In this document: positions 37,047-45,585 of the stretch, one piece after another | Layout: the number at the start of each line of letters is the position of its first letter | How positions within the stretch are numbered: position 1 is the stretch's first letter | Assembly: GCA_965116115.1 (NCBI GenBank) | Contig: OZ220486.1 | Coordinates: forward strand, 2,852,001-2,916,000 | Origin: JAPOXR01 sp965116115 | GTDB lineage: Bacteria > Pseudomonadota > Alphaproteobacteria > Rhodobacterales > Rhodobacteraceae | Reading direction: 5' to 3' | DNA: 64,000 nt | Made by a program: the position numbers and the translations under genes | The notes under the pieces: model-generated | Database searches by the model: none | Told to the model about the DNA's origin: nothing | The model's input: only the letters and a program-made list of their open reading frames with translations

Positions 37047-37282
37047 ATTAAACACACGTGTAAAGCGGCAGGCAGTGAAAGCCTGACAGCATGCGATTCT
37101 CCTCCGTTTTTCCGTCAATAGAGAGTGCCGCGCCCATTTGTTCCGACTATATTGTCTGGATTCTCCTGAATCTCGATCCACAACTGAAGCGATGCGTTTC
37201 GGAGTTTAGTCGTGACTGCAAATAGTCGTGTCGATTGACATGTTTGGTTTGGCGCCCTTCCTATATCATGTTATAGCTCTTC

Positions 37283-37561
37283 ATGATAAGAAATTTCAGG
37301 AGCCGGGCACTCCGGCGCTTCATGGAACGCGGCGATGAACAGCGAATACAGCCGGAACACCGCGAGAAAGTGCGCTACATCTTGGCACGCCTCAATGCAT
37401 CCGGGGAGTATCAAGACATGGACTTGCCGGGGTTTCGTCTGCATCCGCTCAAGGGCACGTATGCCGGTTATTGGGCGGTGACGGTGCGCGCCAACTGGCG
37501 GGTGATCTTCCGGTTCGAGAACGGTCAAGCCGCCGATGTCGACTATTTGGATTACCATTAG
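37283..37561 (+). CDS. higB: HigB-type toxin (RelE/ParE superfamily)
   Basis: A 92-residue protein with the HigB pattern: MIRNFRSRALRRFMERGD at the start, LPGFRLHPLKGTYAGYWAV in the middle and ANWRVIFRFENGQAADVDYLDYH at the end. HigB toxins cleave mRNA on the ribosome. The antitoxin gene follows 12 bases later, the toxin-first order characteristic of higBA. ATCATG and CATGAT flank the region just before and at the start codon and may serve in autoregulation. The pair lies between the enamidase gene and the minus-strand heterocycle operon. Confidence 0.9.
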   Translation: MIRNFRSRALRRFMERGDEQRIQPEHREKVRYILARLNASGEYQDMDLPGFRLHPLKGTYAGYWAVTVRANWRVIFRFENGQAADVDYLDYH

Positions 37562-37573
37562 GGAAACAAAGAC

Positions 37574-37861
37574 ATGCTCATGCACGATCCACCCCATCCC
37601 GGCGCCTTCATCCGGAGCCAGTGTCTTGAACCTCTCGGTCTGACGGTGACCGAGGCCGCCAAGTGTCTTGCAGTCTCGCGCTGCACGCTCTCGCTCCTTC
37701 TGAACGGCCGCCTCGGCATTTCACCGAAGATGGCGATCAGGCTGTCTGAGGCCTTCGGCGGCAGTCCAGAGAGCTGGCTGACGCAGCAAATGCAATATGA
37801 CCTCTGGCACGCACAGCAGAACCGCACGCCTCTCAAGGTCCGCAAATTCGCGGTGGCCTGA
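37574..37861 (+). CDS. higA: HigA-type antitoxin
   Basis: A 95-residue antitoxin with an XRE-type helix-turn-helix (LTVTEAAKCLAVSRCTLSLLLNGR, residues 24-47). The opening DPPHPGAFIRSQCLEPLGL and the SPKMAIRLSEAFGGSPESWL segment are typical of HigA. It binds and neutralises HigB and, as a dimer, represses the promoter of both genes. Length and order are normal for the system, which appears intact. Confidence 0.92.
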   Translation: MLMHDPPHPGAFIRSQCLEPLGLTVTEAAKCLAVSRCTLSLLLNGRLGISPKMAIRLSEAFGGSPESWLTQQMQYDLWHAQQNRTPLKVRKFAVA

Positions 37862-38353
37862 CCGGTGCGCCGCTTGGGATGTCCCGGCGGATGTTGAATC
37901 TTCGGGCGTATATCCCTGACTATGCGTCGAACGCCGCCGGCGCCTCAAGAATCCGGCCTTCAAACCTGCTTGTCGGTCCAAGCTGTTCACGCCGGTTTGC
38001 CGGTCTCACTCCGCTGAACCTCTTCAAGCCGCCTCTTGATCACTTCCCGAACGCGCATCTCGTCTGCTGAAAGCCGTCAGAACCGGCTATCTGTGTCTAT
38101 AGTTCACAGCCAGCCGAAGTGATTGCGGACACGGACACTGCGGGGCCTGATACGGCCGCAGCTTTTCCCGACAAGATTAACAAACACCGAGGCGCTGTCT
38201 GCTGTTCCGCTTCTTCCACTGCTATGTCATGGTCAGGACAACGAGGCATCCGGCCGGCGCGGGGATATTATTGATATCAGAGTTCAATCAAGGTCCCGAT
38301 TGAATGTCGCGATGCGATGGAAACGGTGCTCTATCCAGGCAATCTGCGGTTGA
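37862..38353. other. Intergenic stretch between higA and the DUF1185 gene
   Basis: About 490 bases without a convincing gene. A plus-strand frame at 37879-38070 has no family motif. On the minus strand near 38020-38080 a short run reads LSADEMRVREVIKRRLEEV before a stop, possibly the tail of a lost gene. I see no RNA gene or clear terminator. Confidence 0.4.
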
Positions 38354-38938
38354 TCAGCGCAGACCGTCCTCGCCCTTTGCCTGATCGGCGGTCAGCCCGC
38401 CGACCCTCGGCAGAGGCCGGCCGCTGTCCGTGACGGCAACCGCGACCAGAATCTCGTCAGCGCGTGGTGAATCGTTCAGACGAACCTCAATTCCGTCAAA
38501 ATGAGACCGGACGTAAGCGGCGTCCTTGTGGCCGAGCGGAACATCCAGCGGCTGTCCGGGAGAACCCATTTTCTTTGAAGACGGCACCAGCGCGGCGCCC
38601 TTTTCCACGGCTTTTCTCAACGGCGCTCCCAGTTTGGGATGCAGTATCGCCGCCGCATGCTCCAGCTCCCCGTTTTCTCCGACCATCGCGGCCTTGCCGT
38701 AGCTTTCCGCCTCCTGAGGCGGAATCCCGAGCGCGCTGACGCATTTTTCTCCCAGCAAACCGCCGAGTTCGGCGCCAATATCCATCAGGCCGCTCAAATC
38801 CTCGACGAAGCGGCCGGCGAACGGATTCGCAATGACAGCCGCCGCCGCGGCCTTTCTCGTCGGCGGGTTGACCGCAACTCCGGCCTCGATCCGTGTCTCT
38901 TCGACGAACACCATGATTTTTCTCACCTCAGCCTTCAT
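38354..38938 (-). CDS. DUF1185 (amino acid synthesis family) protein, paralogue 1
   Basis: A 194-residue protein of Pfam AA_synth (DUF1185): MKAEVRKIMVFVEETRIEAG, then AAVIANPFAGRFVEDLSGLMDIG, GKAAMVGENGELEHAAAILHPKLG, VPSSKKMGSPGQPLDVPLGHKDAAYVRSHFDG and the end GLTADQAKGEDGLR. Biochemical function is not established. It is last in the operon and its start overlaps the stop of a paralogue (ATGA). Genes of this family are often found in clusters that degrade cyclic amides or amino acid derivatives, which fits the ring-reduction genes upstream. A tandem duplicated pair like this probably forms a hetero-oligomer. Confidence 0.82.
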   Translation of the reverse strand: MKAEVRKIMVFVEETRIEAGVAVNPPTRKAAAAAVIANPFAGRFVEDLSGLMDIGAELGGLLGEKCVSALGIPPQEAESYGKAAMVGENGELEHAAAILHPKLGAPLRKAVEKGAALVPSSKKMGSPGQPLDVPLGHKDAAYVRSHFDGIEVRLNDSPRADEILVAVAVTDSGRPLPRVGGLTADQAKGEDGLR

Positions 38939-39519
38939 CGTAATCCGTCCTCGCCTTTAATGTCACCAGCCGCGAGTCCCCGCGACCGGTTATGGATGCG
39001 GCCGCCCGCGGACATGCCCAACGCATAACAGATCTCATCGCGCCGCGGCGCATCGGCCAAGCCGATCTCCATTGTGTCAAAGTGACTCCGCACATAGGCG
39101 GCGTTGATGTGAGCCAGAGGCAAGTCCAGCCTGGTCCCCGGCGCACCTACCTTTTTGGCGGAAGGCACGATGGCCTTCGTGCCGCCCAGGACTTCACGCA
39201 TTCCATAGCCGCCGGGCGCATGCCAAAGCGCTCCATGCTCGATTTCTCCGGCGGCGCCGATAATCGCGCCTTTCCCGTAACTCTCGACAACTGAACTGTC
39301 GCCTCCCAGCGCCGCGATGAGCCGCTTGGCCATATTCAGACCCAGCGGTTTCAGATCATCCATGAAGTGCGCGATATCCGCAGCGTATCTGCAAGCGAAC
39401 GGGTTGGAAATCACTGCGATCACGGCCGCCCGCCTCAAGGGAACGGGCGGGGGCGGACCGCCTTCATGGCGCACCTCTTCAAGAAACAAAGCAAACTTGC
39501 GAATCACAGGCTCAGGCAT
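38935..39519 (-). CDS. DUF1185 (amino acid synthesis family) protein, paralogue 2
   Basis: A 194-residue paralogue of the next gene, with MPEPVIRKFALFLEEVRHEG, VIAVISNPFACRYAADIAHFM, GKGAIIGAAGEIEHGALWH, VPSAKKVGAPGTRLDLPLAH and the common ending KGEDGLR. Both proteins have the same length and motif order but differ clearly in sequence, so duplication is old. The chosen ATG (39519) overlaps the end of the UPF0280 gene by eight bases; the frame is open upstream only because of that overlap. Function unknown; see the paralogue for context. Confidence 0.82.
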   Translation of the reverse strand: MPEPVIRKFALFLEEVRHEGGPPPPVPLRRAAVIAVISNPFACRYAADIAHFMDDLKPLGLNMAKRLIAALGGDSSVVESYGKGAIIGAAGEIEHGALWHAPGGYGMREVLGGTKAIVPSAKKVGAPGTRLDLPLAHINAAYVRSHFDTMEIGLADAPRRDEICYALGMSAGGRIHNRSRGLAAGDIKGEDGLR

Positions 39520-40393
39520 GAACCAGTCTCCGTTCTTTGTCCGCAGGTTGAAACCCCTTACCGCCGACAATGCGGACAGACCCGCGCAAAAACAATGCCG
39601 CCGCTTCGATAAGGCCGCGGCAATGCATATCTTCAGCCGCCGCCGCACCGGAATTCAGCGCGGCGCGGACTTCCCGGTCTGTAAGCCAGCCGCAATCCGT
39701 GACCACCGAAATGTCTGCCAAATCCGAATCCGCGTCAAGGCGTTCCGCCGGACAACGGTTCACTGCCGGGGAGCCGGGCAGATCCACCGCATTCGCGATG
39801 AGCGTCGCAGCCGCATCGGCGACGGCGGCTGTCCGCGCCAGCACAGTCACTGAATCAGCGATTCCAAGCGAGAAACTGCGCCCGCCTCTTCCGCTCGTGG
39901 CAATCCCGCGTACACGCATTTCCGAATCAATTTCAATGTTTCCGAGACAGACGCCATTCAAATCCGCAAGCGCGGCGCGGCAGGATCTGCCTGCGGCCAG
40001 ATGGAACGCGATGTCTCCGCCATTGTTCACGAATGCGCGCTCCAGTACCGCCGCGCGGGTCATGCTGTCTAATATCTCTTCGGCGACCGCGCCGGCGACC
40101 GCCGCCATCGGCGTGACAAACCCTTGGCCGGCGTGCGGAGCGACGGAGTCAAACATCCTCCGCGCGATGGATCCATTCGGTCTTTCATGAATGTCAGACC
40201 ATTCCGTCCTCAGGCCCGGCAATTCCCGCGTCAGCTCTTCCAGAACCGTTTCAAACCGCTGCGCCGCGGCATCAAGGGCCGCGCGGCTCGCCGCACCGCT
40301 CTTATCCTCAGCCGAAACGATCAGGTCAATCGGCCCGTGGTGCAGATGGAGGCGCCGGCCGTCCGGCAGTATCCTCGCCGCGGCGCCGCTCAT
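39512..40393 (-). CDS. UPF0280 family (ApbE-like fold) protein
   Basis: A 293-residue UPF0280 protein. Recognisable blocks are GRRLHLHHGPIDLIVSAE at the start, then AGAVAEEILDSMTRAAVLERAFVNNGGDIAFHLAAG in the centre, and RGGRSFSLGIADSVTVLARTAAVADAAATLIANAV near residue 200. The family is structurally related to ApbE flavin transferases. It is coupled by overlap to the 6-hydroxynicotinate reductase gene before it. In its characterised clostridial relative that reductase was reported to contain covalently bound flavin, so a flavin-attachment role is an attractive but untested guess. Confidence 0.78.
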   Translation of the reverse strand: MSGAAARILPDGRRLHLHHGPIDLIVSAEDKSGAASRAALDAAAQRFETVLEELTRELPGLRTEWSDIHERPNGSIARRMFDSVAPHAGQGFVTPMAAVAGAVAEEILDSMTRAAVLERAFVNNGGDIAFHLAAGRSCRAALADLNGVCLGNIEIDSEMRVRGIATSGRGGRSFSLGIADSVTVLARTAAVADAAATLIANAVDLPGSPAVNRCPAERLDADSDLADISVVTDCGWLTDREVRAALNSGAAAAEDMHCRGLIEAAALFLRGSVRIVGGKGFQPADKERRLVHA

Positions 40394-41871
40394 CGAACCC
40401 GCGGCCGGTCCGGCCCGTCGGACGCTGCCGCCGCCCGCCGCGCGGCGGGCTTTTCCACGCGGCGCACTTCCGGACTGAGCACCGATTCAACCGAACGGAT
40501 CCGGTCCGCGTGGCCCCCGAGCCGCACATAATCGTCTCTGCGCATGGAAAATTCGATCGGCGCGACCAGCGCCGGCGTCGGGACGTATCCGAAAGAGTTG
40601 TCAGGCATCTCCATCACATCCACCATGAATGTGATTCCGCCGCCGGGCCATACATAGGCTTCGGCGCCGCCGCATGACACGCGGGTCAGAGACTCTTTGA
40701 CAGATTTTGTCAGCCGGATCGGATTGTCCGTCACGCCGGCGCGGAGCGACCCGCCTGCGCCGGCCATGAACAGAACGGAGCAGACCGACGGTTCGCAGTT
40801 TTCAGCGATCCTTTTGACCGATGCCAGCAGCCGCGGCGGGATTTCCGTTCTCTGAGGCGTCAGACTGTCGTCCAGCTGAAAATATTCCCACTGTGCGCCG
40901 GTCGTGGAAACCATCAGAAGGCGCAGACCCGGCCAAGCCGTCTTGGGATCAATCCTACGGATGACATCAAGCGGATTCACAATGTCGGTCCCGCCCCATC
41001 CGCTGCCGGATTCCGCTGCCTGAAAGTAGCGCCCGGGCGTGGACCGTCTTCCGGTGACGCGGATTCCTGCGGGAGGAAGACCGAGCTGCCGCCCCGCCTC
41101 GTGTTCGGTCAGGACGCCCGTGATATGGTCATCCACGACGACAACCTCATCTACGCTTTCCGCCCATTTTTTGGCGAACATGCCGATTGCCGCTGATCCG
41201 CATCCGACCCGCATCAGTTTTTCTTCGTCGCCGTCAATAACCGGTGCGCGGCCCGCTTGAATGACCAAGTCGGCGCCTTGATCCACAGTCGCTTCAACCG
41301 GCTCACGGTTGCAGAGGCGGAGAAGCGAGTCGCAGGTCGCGCGGCCTTCGCTCTTCGAACCGCCCGTCAGATGCGAGACCCCGCCGAGGGACAGCATTTT
41401 CGAGCCGTACTCGCTCGTCGTGACATGACCGACAACTTCTCCGCTGGCCCGCACCGCAGCCTGTTCCGGACCGATATCCCGGTCAGTATCGATTTTCACT
41501 TTGGCGCCGCAGTAGCTGAAGATTCCTTCGGTCACGACAGTGACCATGTCGGCGCCGCCGAACCCGCTGCTGACAATGAAAGGCGCCGGTTTGTAGTCCG
41601 GGTAAGTGGTTCCTGCGCCGATCGCCGTCACGAACGTCTTTTTCGTCTGCAGCAGGTCGCCGTCCCAGCCGGAGCCGTCAAGAAACGGCACCGCCTGCGC
41701 ACCGCTCTTTTCCGCTGATTCGATGACCGTCAGCGGATCGAGCCTGACCAGCTTTCCGCCGTGATTCGCATACCGGTCGCAGGCGCCGATCCCGCCATCC
41801 GCGATATAGCACATGACCGGGCATGCGTCGCAGCGGATTTTCTCGTCCGCTTTTCCGGTTTTCTCAGTCAT
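40390..41871 (-). CDS. 6-hydroxynicotinate reductase-like protein
   Basis: A 493-residue protein with an N-terminal iron-sulfur motif CDACPVMCYIADGGIGAC (Cys14, 17, 21, 31). The following DRYANHGGKLVRLDPLTVI and the long central region (SGFGGADMVTVVTEGIFSYCG, HVTTSEYGSKMLSLGGVSHLTGGSK) match 6-hydroxynicotinate reductase. The characterised enzyme uses reduced ferredoxin to convert 6-hydroxynicotinate to 1,4,5,6-tetrahydro-6-oxonicotinate. The ATG at 41871 overlaps the end of the molybdenum dehydrogenase gene by eight bases. The enamidase for the next step is encoded on the other strand. Substrate in this organism could be a different N-heterocycle. Confidence 0.82.
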   Translation of the reverse strand: MTEKTGKADEKIRCDACPVMCYIADGGIGACDRYANHGGKLVRLDPLTVIESAEKSGAQAVPFLDGSGWDGDLLQTKKTFVTAIGAGTTYPDYKPAPFIVSSGFGGADMVTVVTEGIFSYCGAKVKIDTDRDIGPEQAAVRASGEVVGHVTTSEYGSKMLSLGGVSHLTGGSKSEGRATCDSLLRLCNREPVEATVDQGADLVIQAGRAPVIDGDEEKLMRVGCGSAAIGMFAKKWAESVDEVVVVDDHITGVLTEHEAGRQLGLPPAGIRVTGRRSTPGRYFQAAESGSGWGGTDIVNPLDVIRRIDPKTAWPGLRLLMVSTTGAQWEYFQLDDSLTPQRTEIPPRLLASVKRIAENCEPSVCSVLFMAGAGGSLRAGVTDNPIRLTKSVKESLTRVSCGGAEAYVWPGGGITFMVDVMEMPDNSFGYVPTPALVAPIEFSMRRDDYVRLGGHADRIRSVESVLSPEVRRVEKPAARRAAAASDGPDRPRVR

Positions 41872-44629
41872 CTGACATGGCGCTGATCGCCGCGAGCACG
41901 CGGTCAGGGGTGGCGGGAATCTTTGTGATCCGGGCACCGCACGCATGCCGGATCGCGTTCAGCAGCGCAGGCGCGGTCGGAATCAAGGCATGTTCTCCGA
42001 GGCCTTTCGCGCCGTACGGCCCGAATTCATCCGGCACCTCAAGAATGATGACCTGAACCGGCGGAATGTCGCCGATCGTAGGCACGAGATAGTCGTGCAG
42101 ATTTTCCGTCCTGCCCGGCACATATTCTTCCATCAGAGCCATCCCGAGGCCCTGCGCGATTCCCCCTTCAATCTGTCCCTCGACCAGCAGCGGGTTAATG
42201 GCCTTGCCGACATCATGCGCCGCAGTGAATCGCAGAGCCCGCACCGTGCCGAGTTCCAGGTCGACTTCGACTTCACACATTTGCGCCGCATAGCCATACT
42301 GGGCATAGGGATGTCCCTGCCCGTTTTCATCAAGAGGTTTTGTCGGCGGATCGTACGTCTCTTCCGCGCACAGCGCGTAGCCATATGAATCGACAGGCAT
42401 CCGGCGCAGATCCAGGACATGTTCATCCGCGCCGTCCCGGATTCTGACTTTTCCATCTCTTGAAGTGATAGAGGCGTACCCGGATGCGTTGCACAGTCTG
42501 AGCACATGTCTGCGTAAGGATTCTCCGCAAAGTCTGGCGGCGTTGCCGGTCACGAATGTCTGTCGGGACGCCGATGTCTTGCCTGCGTCCGGAGTGACAT
42601 CTGTATCTCCGCCCAAAAGCGACAGTTCGTCAACGGCGATGCCGAAGGCGTCAGCGAATATCTGGGCGATCACCGTGTTCGAACCTTGGCCGATGTCCAC
42701 AGCGCCCTGATGAAGCATGATCATGCCGTCCGGCCTGATCCCGGCCCTGATTGTCGACGGATTTGGCAGGGAGGTGTTCCCGCAGCCGTACCAGCCTCCG
42801 GCGACTCCGGCGCCCCGGCGTCGCCGCTGACCGTTTTTTGCCGCTTCCTCGTTGAATTCCGCGCAAGCGCCCCTGGCTTCATTCCATACGGGGCGCAGAG
42901 ATCTGAAGCATGCGCCGATACCGACCCCCTGGCGGAACACCTGGCCGCAGACCGTCGGCAATCCGTCGGCAAGAGCATTCCGGATTCTGAATTCAAGCGG
43001 ATCCGCGCCGAGACGAACGGCCAGATCTTCGAACAGACTTTCCTGGGCAATCGCGCTTTGCGGAACGCCGAAACCGCGGAACGCCCCCGACGGAGGACAG
43101 TGCGTGCGAACCGCCCGGGAATTCGCTCGGTAATCTCTGACATAATACGGACCCGACGCATGCACCGGCACACGGTTGACAACAGTCGGCCCCCACGAAG
43201 CGTAGGCACCGGTATTGAAAATGCCGTCATATGTCAGACCTGAGATTCTTCCGTCTTCCGTGGCACCGATTCTCATGCGGATCCGCGCCGGATGACGCTT
43301 GGTCGTGGATTGCATCGATTCGGACCGAGAATATGTCAAACGGACCGGCTTTCCGGATTTCAGGGCGGCCAAAGCCAGGTACGGCTGCACCGACAAGTCC
43401 AGTTTCGAGCCGAAGCCGCCGCCGACCGCGGCCGGGACGATGCGGATGTCGGACAGTTTCATGTCAAGAATGTCGGCCAGACTCTCGCGATTCATCGCCG
43501 GCGCCTGGGTTCCGCAAAATATCTCCAAGCGGCCGTTTTCAGCGCGGGCACATCCTGCCTCCGGCTCAATATAGGCATGTTCGACGAAAGATGTTTCAAA
43601 CTGGCCCTCAGCCACAAAGTCAGCCCGCCTCAGGGCCGCATCCGGATCGCCGCATCGCACAGCGCCGCGGCACATATCATTGCTCGGAAGATCACCATGC
43701 ACCAGCGGCGCGCCATCCGCCAGAGCCTCATCAAGACCTTCCGCCGCGGGCAGCGGACGCCAAATCACCGGAAATGATTCCGGATCGAAATTTTTCAAGG
43801 CTTCCATGTCGCCCACGACCGCGGCCACGGCTTCTCCCCGGAACCGGGTTTCTGAAACCGCGAACACGGGCTGATCAATAAATCCGGGAATCACACCGAA
43901 TCTGTTGCTTCCTTTGATGTCGGCCGCCGTCAGGATTTCGTGGATTCCGCGGCTCCTGCTCAAAAACTCTTCCAAATTTCCAAATTCAAACGCAGCCCGC
44001 GCATAGGGCGAACGGACAATCCGGACTGAGAGCCAGTCCGCATCTGCCAAATCATCGCCGTATTTTTCATTTCCAAATACTTTGGCTTCACCGTCGACCC
44101 GGCGGATCCGGCTTCCTACCCCGGATCCGCGCTTTGCCGCAGGACGCCCGTCACCGCGGGCAGCGTCCAGCACGGCCTGTATGATTTTCCTGTACCCGGT
44201 GCATCTGCACAAAACTCCGCCCAGAGCATCCTGGACCTGTTCCCGGCCGGGCGACGGCTCACGGCGCAGCAGAGCTGCCGCGGAGACCAACATTCCCGGG
44301 GTGCAGATTCCGCACTGGGCCGCACCGTTATCCTGAAAAGTTTCGGCCAGGATTCGCGCGGAATGATCGCGACGCAACAGACCGGAAAGGGTTTCAACCC
44401 TGCGCCCCCGCGCCTGCTGCGCTGTTGTCAGGCACGAACAGACCGGAAGGTCATTCACCAAGACCGTGCAGGCTCCACAATCCCCGGCGTCGCAGCCGAT
44501 CTTGACATCTTTTGAACCTAATCTCTCGCGCAGGGACACCGACAGCCTCTCACCGGTCGCCGGCTCAATGCGGACCTCCCGGCCATTGAGGCTGAAACCG
44601 ATCAGCGCGCTGTTCGCAGCGTCATCCAT
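41864..44629 (-). CDS. Xanthine dehydrogenase-family molybdenum hydroxylase, FeS and Mo domains fused
   Basis: A 921-residue fusion. Residues 1-160 are a two-cluster [2Fe-2S] subunit: Cys46, 51, 54 and 66 in CDAGDCGACTVLVNDLPVC, and a second set in AAQCGICTPGML and GVLCRCTGYRKI. Residues about 175-915 are a molybdopterin subunit with VGGGFGSKLDLSVQPYLAL, RFGVPQ-like AFRGFGVPQSAIAQE, DIGQGSNTVIAQI and the catalytic-Glu region GPYGAKGLGEHALIPTAP. Such enzymes hydroxylate N-heterocycles with water oxygen; nicotinate dehydrogenase is the likely role given its neighbours. The FAD subunit gene lies just upstream with an eight-base overlap. Small and large subunits are usually separate genes. Confidence 0.88.
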   Translation of the reverse strand: MDDAANSALIGFSLNGREVRIEPATGERLSVSLRERLGSKDVKIGCDAGDCGACTVLVNDLPVCSCLTTAQQARGRRVETLSGLLRRDHSARILAETFQDNGAAQCGICTPGMLVSAAALLRREPSPGREQVQDALGGVLCRCTGYRKIIQAVLDAARGDGRPAAKRGSGVGSRIRRVDGEAKVFGNEKYGDDLADADWLSVRIVRSPYARAAFEFGNLEEFLSRSRGIHEILTAADIKGSNRFGVIPGFIDQPVFAVSETRFRGEAVAAVVGDMEALKNFDPESFPVIWRPLPAAEGLDEALADGAPLVHGDLPSNDMCRGAVRCGDPDAALRRADFVAEGQFETSFVEHAYIEPEAGCARAENGRLEIFCGTQAPAMNRESLADILDMKLSDIRIVPAAVGGGFGSKLDLSVQPYLALAALKSGKPVRLTYSRSESMQSTTKRHPARIRMRIGATEDGRISGLTYDGIFNTGAYASWGPTVVNRVPVHASGPYYVRDYRANSRAVRTHCPPSGAFRGFGVPQSAIAQESLFEDLAVRLGADPLEFRIRNALADGLPTVCGQVFRQGVGIGACFRSLRPVWNEARGACAEFNEEAAKNGQRRRRGAGVAGGWYGCGNTSLPNPSTIRAGIRPDGMIMLHQGAVDIGQGSNTVIAQIFADAFGIAVDELSLLGGDTDVTPDAGKTSASRQTFVTGNAARLCGESLRRHVLRLCNASGYASITSRDGKVRIRDGADEHVLDLRRMPVDSYGYALCAEETYDPPTKPLDENGQGHPYAQYGYAAQMCEVEVDLELGTVRALRFTAAHDVGKAINPLLVEGQIEGGIAQGLGMALMEEYVPGRTENLHDYLVPTIGDIPPVQVIILEVPDEFGPYGAKGLGEHALIPTAPALLNAIRHACGARITKIPATPDRVLAAISAMSDD

Positions 44630-45458
44630 CAGATATCGCGCCAGCGACGGCCCTGCGGCACAATTTTTTCACCGCATTCTTCCGGTATTCCGCTGTGCCG
44701 CGTATATCGCTGATCGGCGACAGCGGCGCCAGATGTTTCTCTGAAATCTCGAATCCGGCAACCCCGGCTGCCTTCATGCCGCGCAGCCCGGCTTCAAGCA
44801 GCGGCAGCCGCGCTGCGACCGGAGAGCAAGAGCCCACAGCTATCCGCGCATCCGCCACGTGACCATCCTTTACTGAAACCACGGCCGCGGCCATGGCGAT
44901 CGAAATCACCAAATACTTCCGGCTGCCAAGCTTGACAAACGAACTTCCAGCCGGCTGAGGAATGTCCGGAATCAAAACCGCCGTGACCAACTCGCCCCCG
45001 CTCAGTCCGGTTTTGCGCACGCCTGTGATGAATTCTCCGAGCGGAACGGTCCGGGATGCGCGCCTCGACCGGATCTCCACCTGCGCGTCAAGCGCCAGAA
45101 GCGGCGGGATCCCATCGGCCGCCGGCGAAGCGTTGCAAATGTTGCCGCCGATGGTCGCGGCGTTCTGAATCTGCACTGATCCGACAGTGCGGGCCGCCTG
45201 TCTCAGACAGTCAAAGTGCCCCGGCAGGGGGTGGTCAGCGATTTCGGCCCAAGTCGCGGCAGCGCCGATGCGCCAGCCGGCCGCGGTTTTCGACAGACCC
45301 CGGATTTCCCTGATTCCGGTGACGTCAATGATATTCCGGGGCGATCTTCCGGGTTTCAGCGACGGGAAAAAATCCGTGCCGCCCCCGACGATTTCCGCCT
45401 CTTCCTCAGCGACAGCCGCAAGCGCATCTGTGAGCAACCTTGGAGCGAAGTATCCCAT
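44622..45458 (-). CDS. Molybdenum hydroxylase FAD-binding subunit
   Basis: A 278-residue medium subunit of the xanthine dehydrogenase family. FAD-binding motifs are AEIVGGGTDFFPSLK (pyrophosphate loop) and the second AATIGGNICNASPAADGIPPLLAL, then SRKYLVISIAMAAAVVS in the C-terminal CO-dehydrogenase-type domain. It passes electrons from the iron-sulfur clusters to an acceptor. It is the first gene of the six-gene minus-strand operon. I start at MGYFAPRLLTDALAA (45458), where the family begins; an in-frame start 30 codons earlier exists and no strong ribosome site decides between them. Confidence 0.85.
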   Translation of the reverse strand: MGYFAPRLLTDALAAVAEEEAEIVGGGTDFFPSLKPGRSPRNIIDVTGIREIRGLSKTAAGWRIGAAATWAEIADHPLPGHFDCLRQAARTVGSVQIQNAATIGGNICNASPAADGIPPLLALDAQVEIRSRRASRTVPLGEFITGVRKTGLSGGELVTAVLIPDIPQPAGSSFVKLGSRKYLVISIAMAAAVVSVKDGHVADARIAVGSCSPVAARLPLLEAGLRGMKAAGVAGFEISEKHLAPLSPISDIRGTAEYRKNAVKKLCRRAVAGAISDG

Positions 45459-45585
45459 ATCCGAGACATTAGTATCTGAACCGGCGGGAATTCCAGCAAT
45501 AAAGCCTGTGAGCGCCCAAAAACTCTTGCCGGATACCCGGCCAGTCACAATTCAACGCCATTGTGATCAAGACCGCTGTTTTCGC

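Noticed and set aside
37262..37287. Inverted ATCATG/CATGAT and a TTGACA near 37235 as a defined higBA promoter
   Set aside because: The -35-like box has no -10 at suitable spacing, and the repeat is short and overlaps the start codon; kept only as a remark.
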